This document shows positions 16,367 to 25,185 of a DNA stretch of 27,855 nt, piece by piece. The stretch comes from Candidatus Culexmicrobium profundum (GTDB lineage Archaea > Thermoproteota > Methanomethylicia > Culexarchaeales > Culexmicrobiaceae). The stretch is taken from positions 1 through 27,855 of the forward strand of contig JANZKD010000004.1 in the NCBI GenBank assembly GCA_025061245.1. The letters are read 5' to 3'. Position 1 is the stretch's first letter. Every line of letters starts with the position of its first letter. Below the pieces are notes generated by a model. It did not search any database. It saw only the letters and a program-made list of their open reading frames with translations, and had not been told where the DNA came from. Made by a program: the position numbers and the translations under genes.

Positions 16367-18173
16367 TGATCTTAACGGTAAATTTAGAGCTAGATTACGT
16401 CAAACGCAAATTAAAACTAGAAGTTATGAAGAAGGCAGAATTATATTGAAGAGTATTATTGGCATTTTTGAGGCTGCATTTGATTTAGAAGTTTTAGATA
16501 GGTTGAAGAAGCCTTGTTTTTTAGCTTTAAAACGTCCAACTATTAATGGGGAGGTTTATTTAATTTATGAAGTTGTTAGTGCTAGACCTATTCATTATCA
16601 GGAATTATCAATGGATGTTTCCATGCCTAAAGTTTTGAGAGGTGAGTTTCTTAAGGGTATCTATGAAATGTGGGGGAAAAGTGAGGATACATGGATTGAT
16701 ATTCAGGCGATTTATACGGGATATGTTATGAAAATTAATGATGAAAATGTGATTTTTGAGCATGATGAAACATGTATGCCTCTTGTCGGTGCTGAAGCTT
16801 ACTTACTTTCACGTAGAGCTGTTGATATGCTGATTAACATTGAAGAGGGAACATGCTTAGGGGAAATGATTGGTTTTGAGCATTATTTGAAGATAGATGT
16901 TTTAAAGTTAATTAAGTATCATGGCGGTGTATTTGGCTTTACAGGCACTGGTAAATCTAATTTAACTTCGTTGATTATTAGGAAGGTTTTAGAAAAACTT
17001 GATGACACAAGAGTGGTTATTATTGATATTGCGGGAGAATATGGAATAAGCTTAATTGATAAAATTTTAGAATATGGAATGATTCTTACAACTGAAAATT
17101 ATGGGTTAGCTGAAGATAAGATTGAAGCATTTCTTGCATCTCAGGCAATTCCTGAAACATTGCTTGAAAGATTAGATACCGAGTTCTTGTCAAAGAATTT
17201 AATGAGGGAACTTCTTGAGAAAATTTTTGATATAAATAGAGTGAAGATTATTGATCTATCTAAGAAGATTTCACTTACAATTGGTGATTTATTGTCTAGT
17301 TTTGAAGATTTAATGAGAGATGATAGGCCGTCCGTACGATTGAGAGCTACTAGAATTTATAGTGGAATGAGAGAGTTACTTAAGGGTTTGAATTTAACTT
17401 TAACAATCAAACAGCTAAAAAGGAGATATGGAGAAATTTATAATAAACTTGATTCATTATTGGCAGCACATCAAGCGGAATTAAATCAAATAAAGTATCC
17501 TCCAAGGCAGTTACTGAATACTATAAATGAAATTTTAGAGATTTTCGGAGAAACAACCGTAGAGAAAGAAGGGAGGGAAGATGAAATTTACACTCCTGAA
17601 AAAATAGCTTATGAATTAATTAGGCCTATTAATGGGAATAAAATAAAGTTGTTTGTTTGTTATCTTCCAGATCCATTAAATGCCAGACAATTTGTAAGCA
17701 GATTGATAGATGAATTATTTGCATTGAGGAAACGTAGTATAAGAGGAGCTAGAGTTTTAGTTGTTTTAGATGAAGCGCAAGAATTTATACCAGATAGGAT
17801 TAGAAGAGATGATTTTTCAGCTCAATCAAACTTAGCTGTGGAGAGATTGCTCAGGCAGGGTAGAAAGTATAGGATTCATGGATGGATAAGTACGCAAAGA
17901 GTAGCTCATCTAAATGTAAATGCTATTCAGCAGTTACATAGTTATTTTGCTGGCACATTACCTAGAAGTTATGATAGACGTGTAATCGCAGAAGCTTCTG
18001 GAGTTAGTCCAGAAATATTGGATAAAACAGCTTTACTCGATATTGGTGAGTGGCTTTTCGTTTCACATAAGGCGACTAAGAGGAAAAATATTCCAGTGTT
18101 TATTAAAGCTTTAAATAATGAAGATATTTTGATTCATGAAATTACAAAAAATGTTAATTTACATTATTATTAG
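16344..18173 (+). CDS. herA: HerA DNA helicase/translocase
   Basis: A protein of 609 residues: an N-terminal HAS-barrel-like region (about 1-170), then a RecA-like motor. Walker A is GFTGTGKSN (K204, S205), Walker B is VLVVLDEAQEF (D476, E477). GRKYRIHGWISTQRVAHLN provides sensor and arginine-finger candidates. HerA forms a hexamer that drives NurA along DNA. A long helical insert lies between the Walker motifs (about 260-420), which is typical of the DUF87 family. ATG 16344 is 23 bases inside nurA with GGTGA 11 bases ahead. Mre11 and Rad50, often in the same operon in Thermoproteota, are not next to it. Confidence 0.93.
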   Translation: MEKNILFDDLNGKFRARLRQTQIKTRSYEEGRIILKSIIGIFEAAFDLEVLDRLKKPCFLALKRPTINGEVYLIYEVVSARPIHYQELSMDVSMPKVLRGEFLKGIYEMWGKSEDTWIDIQAIYTGYVMKINDENVIFEHDETCMPLVGAEAYLLSRRAVDMLINIEEGTCLGEMIGFEHYLKIDVLKLIKYHGGVFGFTGTGKSNLTSLIIRKVLEKLDDTRVVIIDIAGEYGISLIDKILEYGMILTTENYGLAEDKIEAFLASQAIPETLLERLDTEFLSKNLMRELLEKIFDINRVKIIDLSKKISLTIGDLLSSFEDLMRDDRPSVRLRATRIYSGMRELLKGLNLTLTIKQLKRRYGEIYNKLDSLLAAHQAELNQIKYPPRQLLNTINEILEIFGETTVEKEGREDEIYTPEKIAYELIRPINGNKIKLFVCYLPDPLNARQFVSRLIDELFALRKRSIRGARVLVVLDEAQEFIPDRIRRDDFSAQSNLAVERLLRQGRKYRIHGWISTQRVAHLNVNAIQQLHSYFAGTLPRSYDRRVIAEASGVSPEILDKTALLDIGEWLFVSHKATKRKNIPVFIKALNNEDILIHEITKNVNLHYY

Positions 18174-18185
18174 GATATGAATCAC

Positions 18186-18233
18186 GTTTACATATAATTG
18201 GATAGATAATTGAAATACAATATTATTGTAAAC
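18186..18233. repeat. Inverted repeat before the radical SAM remnant
   Basis: GTTTACA (18186-18192) and TGTAAAC (18227-18233) are perfect inverted copies 34 bases apart, between herA and the TATA-like element (18245-18253) of the decayed gene. It could be an old operator; chance is also possible in AT-rich DNA. Confidence 0.25.
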
Positions 18234-18244
18234 ATTAACACAAA

Positions 18245-18253
18245 GTTTATATT
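18245..18253 (+). promoter_or_regulatory. TATA-like box of the radical SAM remnant
   Basis: TTTATATTA, with an expected start near 18275, lies just ahead of the GTG/TTG starts at 18283-18292. The remnant may still be transcribed. Confidence 0.4.
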
Positions 18254-18282
18254 AATAAGATGACGCTTTAAAGTAACAGTTG

Positions 18283-19409
18283 GTGTTTTTGTTGGGAGAA
18301 GATAAAAGGTTAAGAGAACTTCTAATAAGGGCTACAAAAACAAGGAGTTACGTGAAAAATTCCTTAGAGATCATGAAGGTGTAGGTAAAGAGTTTGATGT
18401 AACTTTTAATAGAAAACAATTGGTAAGGATAAAGAGGACTGCTGCGTTTATAGAAGCACTTAATGATATAGTGTTGCCACCAGGACCAATATTCTATGTA
18501 CCCCATGAATATTTCAATTCCTGCATTTGACAAGGTATTAGACTTTATTGTTAAGAGCGGTTGTAATAGTCTTCAATTAGCTGGTGATAAGCTTACAATA
18601 CACCCAAAGTTTAATGAGATTTTAATCAAAATTTGAGAAGAGGTTTCTATGTTAATTTGCTAAGCAATGGATTGTGGTCACATGATAAAAGTATGCTTTT
18701 TCAAGGATTCCACCTACAAGACTTTGCTTTCTGCTAAATATTGATCATCCAAATACTTATAGAGCTAGTGAGTGGGAGAGGAAAAATATAATTTATCTAA
18801 GTTGAAAGGAAGGAAAAATTTGAATCTTAGTTTTATATATTTGAGAGAAGACCTAAATGTAAGTATATATTTAACCTGCTAGATAAATATGATTTTAGTA
18901 ATGTAAGGCTTAGCTTTTCTATGCCTGTTGTATTTGGAGGAAAAAGAAATGTTTACTTAGCTATTGAAGAATATAAGAGTTTAGCACCTTTCATTATGGA
19001 GTTTGTAAAAAGGGTTGAAAGTTATGGTGCATCTATTAAAATGGATAATACAGTTCCCGTTTATATGTTTTCGAAGGAAGAATTAGGAGAGTTGCTTCTA
19101 AAAGGAGTTTTAGAACCTAGTAGAAATTTTGTATGCTTTCCAGCTATTGATATAGGTCCTGACTTACCCATTTGGAGATGTTTTGGGACTTCCGGTCTCT
19201 TCAATAGGAAAATGGAAGATTTTAATTCACTTCAAGAGATCTATGATTACTATGAAAGGGTGTTTAAACCATATCAGTTTAAAGTTTTTCCAATGGAAGA
19301 ATGTCATGAATGTGAGTATGCTAAAAAGGAGATATGTCAAGGAGGATGTATAGGTTTTTTCCCTAGCCAAATGTATAAAGATAGGTTGCCATCTTCAAGA
19401 GTTGACTAA
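18283..19409 (+). pseudogene. Decayed radical SAM protein with SPASM-type C-terminus
   Basis: Pieces in all three frames line up as one protein. They run GEDKRLRELLIRATKTRSY, then RDHEGVGKEFDVTFNRK to ALNDIVLPPGPIFYV, then IPAFDKVLDFIVKSG with CNSLQLAGDKLTIHPKFNEI (the GGEP-type strand decayed to GDKL). Next come RRGFYVNLLSNGLWSHDK, NIDHPNTYRASEWERK, KYIFNLLDKYDF and an intact end from 18921. The end holds CHECEYAKKEICQGGCIGF, the cysteine-rich auxiliary cluster region of SPASM proteins. At least four frameshifts or stops interrupt it, and the CxxxCxxC cluster expected after PPGPIFYV is missing, so catalysis is impossible. Such enzymes modify peptides or build cofactors. The last 162-residue frame (18921-19409) is the longest open piece. 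Confidence 0.8.
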
Positions 19410-19425
19410 TGACAACATCTTAGAA

Positions 19426-19767
19426 ATGAAGCTAAAGTTAATGGGAGATATTATTACAAATAAATACGATATTCCCCAAGAAAGAGTTGTGTTGTCGCGA
19501 GGAAAAAGAAAGACATTTTAAATACATCCTTTAATGAGAAGATTGCTTGACCTTTTTGATAGAAAGACTAGTATTAAAAATATTTTGAAGATGTTTATAG
19601 GGGAAATTATTGCAGAAAATAAAGGTGCGGGTCAGCTTGAGGAATTCCTAGCTGATATAGTTATGGAAGGGGCAATAGCTATGATTCGGAGATTATTAGA
19701 AGAAGGATTTTTCGCTCTCACAAATAAAAAAGAAAAATATTTTAGTGGCAATTATGTAAGCCCTTAG
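19426..19767 (+). pseudogene. PqqD-like small protein remnant with one in-frame stop
   Basis: One frame runs from ATG 19426 to 19767, broken only by TAA at 19519-19521. The first part reads MKLKLMGDIITNKYDIPQ, then RVVLSRGKRKTF, and after the stop IHPLMRRLLDLFDRKTSIKN followed by a helical winged-helix-like tail ending NYVSP. The pattern of a serine/arginine strand, a leucine-rich helix with a D-x-K turn, and repeat helices is that of PqqD-type peptide-binding domains, common partners of SPASM enzymes. The second part alone can start at ATG 19534 (77 residues). Family assignment is tentative; its place after the radical SAM remnant supports it. Confidence 0.5.
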
Positions 19768-19783
19768 ATTTGCTGAACCCATC

Positions 19784-20494
19784 TTATATTTGAATTTTCA
19801 TAACTTTTCCTTCTTCTAATACTAGAACCTTAATTTGAGGAAAACTATTTCTTACTAGATTTATGAAATCTTGATGCTGACTTTTTGAACCATGAAAAGC
19901 TGCTGCAACTTTTGGGTTTAGTGCTGAAATCATTCGAAAAGCATCTTGTGGACTTGCAGTTGGAGATGGAGATCCCGTTGGGACTAGAGCTAGGTCAGCC
20001 TTATATTCTTCAAGTGGAACATAGGCAGAATCACCTCCATGGAAGAGAGATAAGTCTTTTCCTTCAACTAAATAGAGAACTATTGGACCTCTATGAAGTC
20101 CTCTAATTGAAGTTACTTTAAATCTTCCTAAATCAAATGTTTCTCCAGGTTTTGCTGAAATCAATTTTTCTTCCGGAATAATTCCCTTTAAATCTGAAGC
20201 AACTGTCGGTTCCGCTATTATTTGAGCCCCAGTCCTATGATATAATAGTTTAGCTATATTCTTATTGTAATGATCATAGTGGCCATGAGTGTAAAATATT
20301 GCATCAAGGTTTGATAATAAATCTACTTCAGTTTTCTTTAGTAAGTTAGCTAAATCGAAGGCGAATACTTGACTTTGTGTTCTTAATAGCACTCCTGAAT
20401 AATTAAAATAGAGTAATGCGACTTCATTAGTAGAAACAGGAATTTCGTATAAGTTTTTTATAGCTTCTCTAAAGCTCTTCTTAAAAAATGGCAT
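19784..20494 (-). CDS. Metallo-beta-lactamase-fold hydrolase (UlaG-like)
   Basis: A protein of 236 residues from ATG 20494 (GTG 20503 and TTG 20506 are in frame). The HxHxDH motif is THGHYDH (H70, H72, D74, H75). The later ligands sit in RGLHRG, HGGDSAY and AAAFHG, the short pattern of UlaG-like members that hydrolyse phosphodiester, lactone or similar bonds. There is no signal peptide. A TATA box at 20524-20535 sets transcription start near 20504, favouring the ATG with GGTG upstream. Its 3' end meets the PqqD-like remnant on the other strand with 16 bases between. Substrate unknown. Confidence 0.85.
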   Translation of the reverse strand: MPFFKKSFREAIKNLYEIPVSTNEVALLYFNYSGVLLRTQSQVFAFDLANLLKKTEVDLLSNLDAIFYTHGHYDHYNKNIAKLLYHRTGAQIIAEPTVASDLKGIIPEEKLISAKPGETFDLGRFKVTSIRGLHRGPIVLYLVEGKDLSLFHGGDSAYVPLEEYKADLALVPTGSPSPTASPQDAFRMISALNPKVAAAFHGSKSQHQDFINLVRNSFPQIKVLVLEEGKVMKIQI

Positions 20495-20523
20495 TTTATA
20501 CACCAAATGATATTAAATTACAG

Positions 20524-20535
20524 TTATTTATTTAA
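20524..20535 (-). promoter_or_regulatory. TATA box of the UlaG-like hydrolase gene
   Basis: TTAAATAAATAA on the minus strand is centred about 26 bases before 20504, leaving only about ten bases of leader before ATG 20494. Confidence 0.45.
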
Positions 20536-20673
20536 CGTTTCGTAATTTATGCGATATAATAGCTTATTATGCCCTATTTTCTGTTAAAATTTAAATTGAA
20601 GCTGAAGCTAACAATTATTTGGAAGATTCATAATGCTTAACTGAGATGTTGATCAAATTATTAATGGTGCAGT

Positions 20674-21576
20674 ATGTTGAACTTTCGAAATGAGCACTTA
20701 TTATATGTACCATTAATATTATTGATTTTCAGTTTACCGTTAGCTTGTAATGCTCATATTTATAGTGTTGAGAATGTTGAGTTAATCGTTTATCGTGATG
20801 GTCTAGTGCATGTTATACAAAGTTTAATTTGTAATGAAACATATCCTACGGTTACCATTAAATTATTAGCATCTCGAGTAGAGAATGTTCTAGTTTTAGA
20901 TGAGAATAATAGTTTGCTTGACTATGAACTTACTGGCTTAAACATGACTGTCTACAGTTTAGGTGCAAACAGAATTCTTATTGAATATGATACCTTTGAA
21001 TTGACTAGTATGGAATCTGGTGTCTGGACATTAATGTTTAATTCATCGTTTAGTTTAACTGTTAAGTTACCTGAAGAAGCAACAATTGTTTATTTGAACG
21101 ATGTACCAATGATGATTGGCATTGAAGGAAATAGAACTATCTTACACTTGTCTGCTGGTTTTTGGGAAATCAGTTATGTTTTGCCTATTACTGTGCCATC
21201 TGAAACTGAACCTACAAAACCGTCTGAAACTGAGCCATCAAATAAAGGATTTAGCTATCCGATTGAACTTGTATTTTTAAGTAGTATACTTGGTTTAATT
21301 ATATTTTCAATGATATTTCTCTTTTATAAGAGAAAGCGTGTAATTGATGTTTCGCAGATTTTTAGAAAATATCCAGAGTTAAGAGATGATGAAAAGAATA
21401 TTTTGATGTTTATTGCTAATAGAGGTGGAAAAATCTTTGAAGCCGAATTAAGGAATGCTTTCCCCGATATTCCTAGAACTACTCTTTGGAGAATGATCAG
21501 AAGGTTGAATAAAATGGGTATTTTACGCGTCATAAAGATTGGAGGACAAAATCAGGTAGAGTTAATTTATAAATAA
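20674..21576 (+). CDS. Membrane sensor: secreted domain, one helix, cytoplasmic winged helix
   Basis: A protein of 300 residues. A signal-like helix (9-27, ending LACNA) leads to an extracellular beta-rich domain (about 30-175) with several NxS/T sites. A stalk with two copies of PSETEP (about 179-190) precedes a transmembrane helix (198-218), basic residues (YKRKR), and a C-terminal winged helix (230-300, KNILMFIANRGGKIFEAELR, then RTTLWRMIRRLNKMGILRV). The winged helix resembles the MarR/DUF7343-type halves of archaeal membrane regulators, so it may sense an outside signal and bind DNA from the membrane. ATG 20674 with GGTG nearby is the start. It ends 8 bases from a convergent gene. The sensed signal is unknown. 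Confidence 0.8.
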   Translation: MLNFRNEHLLYVPLILLIFSLPLACNAHIYSVENVELIVYRDGLVHVIQSLICNETYPTVTIKLLASRVENVLVLDENNSLLDYELTGLNMTVYSLGANRILIEYDTFELTSMESGVWTLMFNSSFSLTVKLPEEATIVYLNDVPMMIGIEGNRTILHLSAGFWEISYVLPITVPSETEPTKPSETEPSNKGFSYPIELVFLSSILGLIIFSMIFLFYKRKRVIDVSQIFRKYPELRDDEKNILMFIANRGGKIFEAELRNAFPDIPRTTLWRMIRRLNKMGILRVIKIGGQNQVELIYK

Positions 21577-21584
21577 GAAGAAAA

Positions 21585-22493
21585 TTATTTTCCATGCCCA
21601 TGTCTTAATTGTTTTAATCCAAGCTCAACTTCTTCTAGCAGAATTCTCGCTGTTATAAGCTCTGAGAGAGCCTCTGAATACATTTTCTGTCCAAACTTCT
21701 CTTTTGCCAATGTAATATGAGTCTTTGCATCAGTTAATTTATTTTGAAGAATTTCATTTCCAAATTTAGTTATTTTACGCTCAAGCCTCTTGTAAAAGTT
21801 TTCTATGGCATTTATGAAGCCTTTCAATCTTTTAACGTTTAATTGCTGTGCTTTGTTTTTGAGAAGTTTATGTGCCTGTGCAATGAGCTTATTTGCTTCA
21901 GCTAATCGATGTGCTGTTTCATTTATTTTTCCTTGAGACAATAGCTTAATCGCCTCTTCAATATTCAAGTACTCTTCAGCTACATTAAGTAGCTCGTTTA
22001 TTTCTTGCGAGTCTTCAGGTATTATTTCTCTGAGACGTTCTATTCTTTGCAATGCTCTATCCATTGCTGTAATTAATCCTGAAGCATTTGCGACATCGCC
22101 AAGGCCGTAGCCAGCTTCCTCAAGCATTGAATGTAATGTTTTGAATACTTCTCTAAATATTTGAAATGCTTCAGTTGCATTTCCAATAGCATATTCCAGA
22201 TTTTCATTGAGAAGATTATTCTTTGCATTATCTAGCTTCTCTGCACCTAGATTAAAATTGGCTTTAACTTCATTAATTTTAGTTTGATCAAATTTTTCAG
22301 CTACTTTGCTTGATAGGATTAAATAGAGAAGATTTTCTGCTTTCTCCTTAGCTTTTTCAGCTATTTCAATGAATTTCTCAACTCTCTTTATTTGAACTTT
22401 TTCAGCTGAGGATAATATGGTAATGAAATTGAAAGTTGCAACTAAGAAAACTAAGACTATTGATCCAATTAGAACTAGCTTGGCTTTATTCAT
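21585..22493 (-). CDS. Membrane-anchored helical/coiled-coil protein
   Basis: A protein of 302 residues: short basic N-terminus, one helix (about 6-28), then an almost fully helical, Ala/Glu/Lys/Leu-rich chain rich in heptads such as VEKFIEIAEKAKEKAENL and AEEYLNIEEAIKLLSQGK. It contains probable four-helix or tetratrico-like hairpins repeated about every 60-70 residues. Such proteins sit outside the archaeal membrane as spacers or binding scaffolds. It ends in RHGHGK. No enzyme motif is seen. Its convergent neighbour is a membrane sensor, but no shared promoter links them. Confidence 0.7.
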   Translation of the reverse strand: MNKAKLVLIGSIVLVFLVATFNFITILSSAEKVQIKRVEKFIEIAEKAKEKAENLLYLILSSKVAEKFDQTKINEVKANFNLGAEKLDNAKNNLLNENLEYAIGNATEAFQIFREVFKTLHSMLEEAGYGLGDVANASGLITAMDRALQRIERLREIIPEDSQEINELLNVAEEYLNIEEAIKLLSQGKINETAHRLAEANKLIAQAHKLLKNKAQQLNVKRLKGFINAIENFYKRLERKITKFGNEILQNKLTDAKTHITLAKEKFGQKMYSEALSELITARILLEEVELGLKQLRHGHGK

Positions 22494-22637
22494 TTAAGAC
22501 ACCGAAGAAATATACTGGTTATTACTGATTTAAGGAATACTGAGAAACAAGTGTTTCAATTGAAATAGAAAAGCATTTCATTTCCGTAAGGCTTTTAAGC
22601 TTTATAATGATTATGTTGTGTGGGAGAGGATTATGCG

Positions 22638-22671
22638 CCAAGTGGTTTAATTGCAGCTTGGAGTGTTTTTT
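22638..22671 (+). other. Small hairpin plus T-run in the ValS leader
   Basis: CCAAG (22638-22642) and CTTGG (22657-22661) can pair, with TTTTTT at 22666-22671. This lies between a TATA-like AGCTTTATAATG and the valS start. It could be an attenuator-like or terminating element, but the stem is only five pairs. The gap 22494-22707 shows nothing else clear. Confidence 0.25.
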
Positions 22672-22707
22672 CACCTAGTTTTCTAGTCTTTTATTCTGAA
22701 CGGTTTT

Positions 22708-25185
22708 ATGGAGGGTTTAAGGGTGTGTGCTAGTTTACCGAAGGTTTACGATTTCAGAGAAGTTGAAGAGAAATGGCAGAGAAAGTGGGAAGAATGGGGA
22801 ATTTATAGGTTTGATAGAGAGGACAAATATAGGCCAACTTATTCTATCGACACACCGCCGCCTTATCCTAGTGGAGAATTTCATATGGGGAATGCATTTA
22901 ACTGGTGTTATTTTGATTTAGTTGCGCGTTATATGAGAATGAAGGGATATAATGTACATTTTCCTCAGGGCTGGGATTGTCATGGTCTTCCTACAGAAGT
23001 TAGAGCCGAAAAGGAATTGGGCGTAAGTAAAAGAGATATGTCGCCCAGTGATTTTGAGCGTATTTGCATGAAATTAACTGAGAAGTGGATTGATCAAATG
23101 AAAAAGACTATGAAACGTATAGGTTATTCTATTGATTGGTCTCTTGAGTATAGGACTATGGATCCAGATTATTGGAGGAGGACGCAGCTTTCCTTTATTT
23201 TAATGTATAAGAAAGGTTTTGTATATAGAGCTGAGCATCCTGTACTTTGGTGTCCTAGATGTGAAACTGCAATTGCAGAAGCTGAGGTTGAATATGTTAA
23301 TAGAAGTGGGAAGTTATATTACATAAAGTTTCCATTTTCTAATGGTTCTGGTTACATTGTTATCGCTACTACTCGTCCTGAACTTTTGCCTGCATGTGTT
23401 GCAGCTGCAGTAAATCCAAGTGATGAGAGGTATAAAGAGGTTGTTGGTAGAAAACTGGTCGTACCTATTTTTAATCGAGAAATTAAAATTCATGCTGATG
23501 AGGAGGTTGACCCTGAATTTGGAACTGGAGTTGTAATGATATGTACTTTTGGTGATAAAACTGATGTTAAGTGGCAGCGTAAGTATAAGTTGCCGATAAT
23601 AAAAGTTATTGATGAGAAAGGGTATATGACTGAGGAGGCTGGAAAATATTCTGGTTTGACTATTGAGGAGTGTAAGAGGAAAATAGTTCAAGATCTTAAG
23701 GATGCTGGTTTTATTTTGAAGGAAGAAAACATTGTTCAGAATATAGGTACATGTTGGAGATGTCATACACCTATTGAAATTCTAGTTAAGAAGCAATGGT
23801 TTGTGAAAACGAAGCAGATTACTAATGAAGTTTTGAGATGGGCAGAGAAGATTCGATGGGTTCCGGCATGGGCTAAAAATAGATTGATTGATTGGGTTAA
23901 TTCTCTTGATTGGGATTGGGTTATTTCAAGACAAAGAATCTTTGCGACACCTATTCCAGTTTGGTACTGTAATAATTGCAATGAGATTATTATCGCTGAG
24001 GAGGATTGGGTTCCAATCGATCCGAGAAGAGAGAAACCTAGAATAGATAAGTGCCCTAAATGCGGAAGTAAGTCGTTCCGAGGTGAAACTGATGTTATGG
24101 ATACATGGATGGATTCATCTATAACATGTGCTGTTCATGCTGGTTGGCCTGATGATATGGAGCTGTTTTCTAGGCTATTTCCAGCAGATCTTCAACCTAA
24201 TGGGTATGACATTATCAGGACATGGGATTATTATTTGATGGTCAGAGGAATTATTTTGTTTGGAAATCCTCAATTTAAAACTGCCTTGATTAATGGTATG
24301 GTCAGAGGTACTGATGGAAGAATGATGCATAAGTCTTATGGTAATTATGTTAGTGCAAATGAGGTTTTAGAGAAGTATGGTGCTGATGCTCTTAGGCAAT
24401 GGGCTTTTGCTGGTGGTTCTGTTGGATCCGACGTCCCATTTAGATGGGAGGATGTCGATTATGGTTGGAGATTTCAGTTAAAACTATGGAATGCATCCAG
24501 ATTTGTAAGCTTTCATATCAAAGACTTTCAGCCAGGACAGATGGAAGTTAAGTTGGAGTTATTGGATAAGTGGCTTCTAAGTAAGCTTGAAAAGTTGACT
24601 ATGAAAGTTACTGAGGCTCTAGATGATTTTCAGTTTAATGTTGCTCTTGAAAGCATAAGACAATTCTTTTGGCGTATATTCTGTGATCAGTATATAGAGG
24701 CAGTTAAACATAGATTGTATCAGAAAGAAAAAATTGAAAGTAGATTTGCTGCTCAGTATACTTTATATGAAGCTTTGTTTAGATTTTTGCAGCTTCTCGC
24801 TCCATTTATACCACATATAACTGAGGAAATTTATTATAGAATTTATAGAGAGGATAAGAAGTTTAAGAGCATACATATATCACCTTGGCCTACTATTAAA
24901 ATGGAAAACATTAACAATGAAGCTGAAAAGCAGGGAGACCTATTAGTCGCAGTAATTTCTGAGATCAGAAGATTAAAAGCTCAAATGAAAATACCACTAT
25001 CTAAAATGATAAGTAGGGCATATTTATATGCAGGGTTGAAGGAATACCTTGAGCTTCTGAAACGATATAAGAGAGAGATAGGAGCTATAATTAAGGTTGA
25101 GGAAATTAAATTGATAACTGAAGAAATTGAGGATATGGTTGAAGTTAGAGGATACCCGGATATTAAGGTTAAAATTGAAGTTTAA
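22708..25185 (+). CDS. valS: Valyl-tRNA synthetase
   Basis: Charges tRNA-Val. 825 residues, normal for archaeal ValRS. The class I signature is HMGN (H59-N62, for HIGH) within PPPYPSGEFHMGN. An editing domain follows with ATTRPELLPACVAAAV, and zinc-type pairs occur in WCPRCE, CWRCH and CPKCG. WDWVISRQRIFATPIPVWYC and the DTWMDSS segment are close to other ValRS. The KMSKS loop is MMHKS (539-543): the second lysine is kept, the first lysine and the middle serine are not. The tail is an anticodon-binding helical domain. The end is 4 bases inside the 3' end of the aRF1 gene. Start could be ATG 22708 or GTG 22723, the latter having GGAGG 7 bases ahead. Confidence 0.93.
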   Translation: MEGLRVCASLPKVYDFREVEEKWQRKWEEWGIYRFDREDKYRPTYSIDTPPPYPSGEFHMGNAFNWCYFDLVARYMRMKGYNVHFPQGWDCHGLPTEVRAEKELGVSKRDMSPSDFERICMKLTEKWIDQMKKTMKRIGYSIDWSLEYRTMDPDYWRRTQLSFILMYKKGFVYRAEHPVLWCPRCETAIAEAEVEYVNRSGKLYYIKFPFSNGSGYIVIATTRPELLPACVAAAVNPSDERYKEVVGRKLVVPIFNREIKIHADEEVDPEFGTGVVMICTFGDKTDVKWQRKYKLPIIKVIDEKGYMTEEAGKYSGLTIEECKRKIVQDLKDAGFILKEENIVQNIGTCWRCHTPIEILVKKQWFVKTKQITNEVLRWAEKIRWVPAWAKNRLIDWVNSLDWDWVISRQRIFATPIPVWYCNNCNEIIIAEEDWVPIDPRREKPRIDKCPKCGSKSFRGETDVMDTWMDSSITCAVHAGWPDDMELFSRLFPADLQPNGYDIIRTWDYYLMVRGIILFGNPQFKTALINGMVRGTDGRMMHKSYGNYVSANEVLEKYGADALRQWAFAGGSVGSDVPFRWEDVDYGWRFQLKLWNASRFVSFHIKDFQPGQMEVKLELLDKWLLSKLEKLTMKVTEALDDFQFNVALESIRQFFWRIFCDQYIEAVKHRLYQKEKIESRFAAQYTLYEALFRFLQLLAPFIPHITEEIYYRIYREDKKFKSIHISPWPTIKMENINNEAEKQGDLLVAVISEIRRLKAQMKIPLSKMISRAYLYAGLKEYLELLKRYKREIGAIIKVEEIKLITEEIEDMVEVRGYPDIKVKIEV

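Noticed and set aside
18348..18533. Minus-strand open frame in the radical SAM remnant
   Set aside because: Antisense of the decayed gene with no family pattern or ribosome site.
22633..22650. Tiny upstream open frame (five codons) before valS
   Set aside because: The purine-rich site is only three bases from the ATG and a five-codon frame occurs easily by chance.
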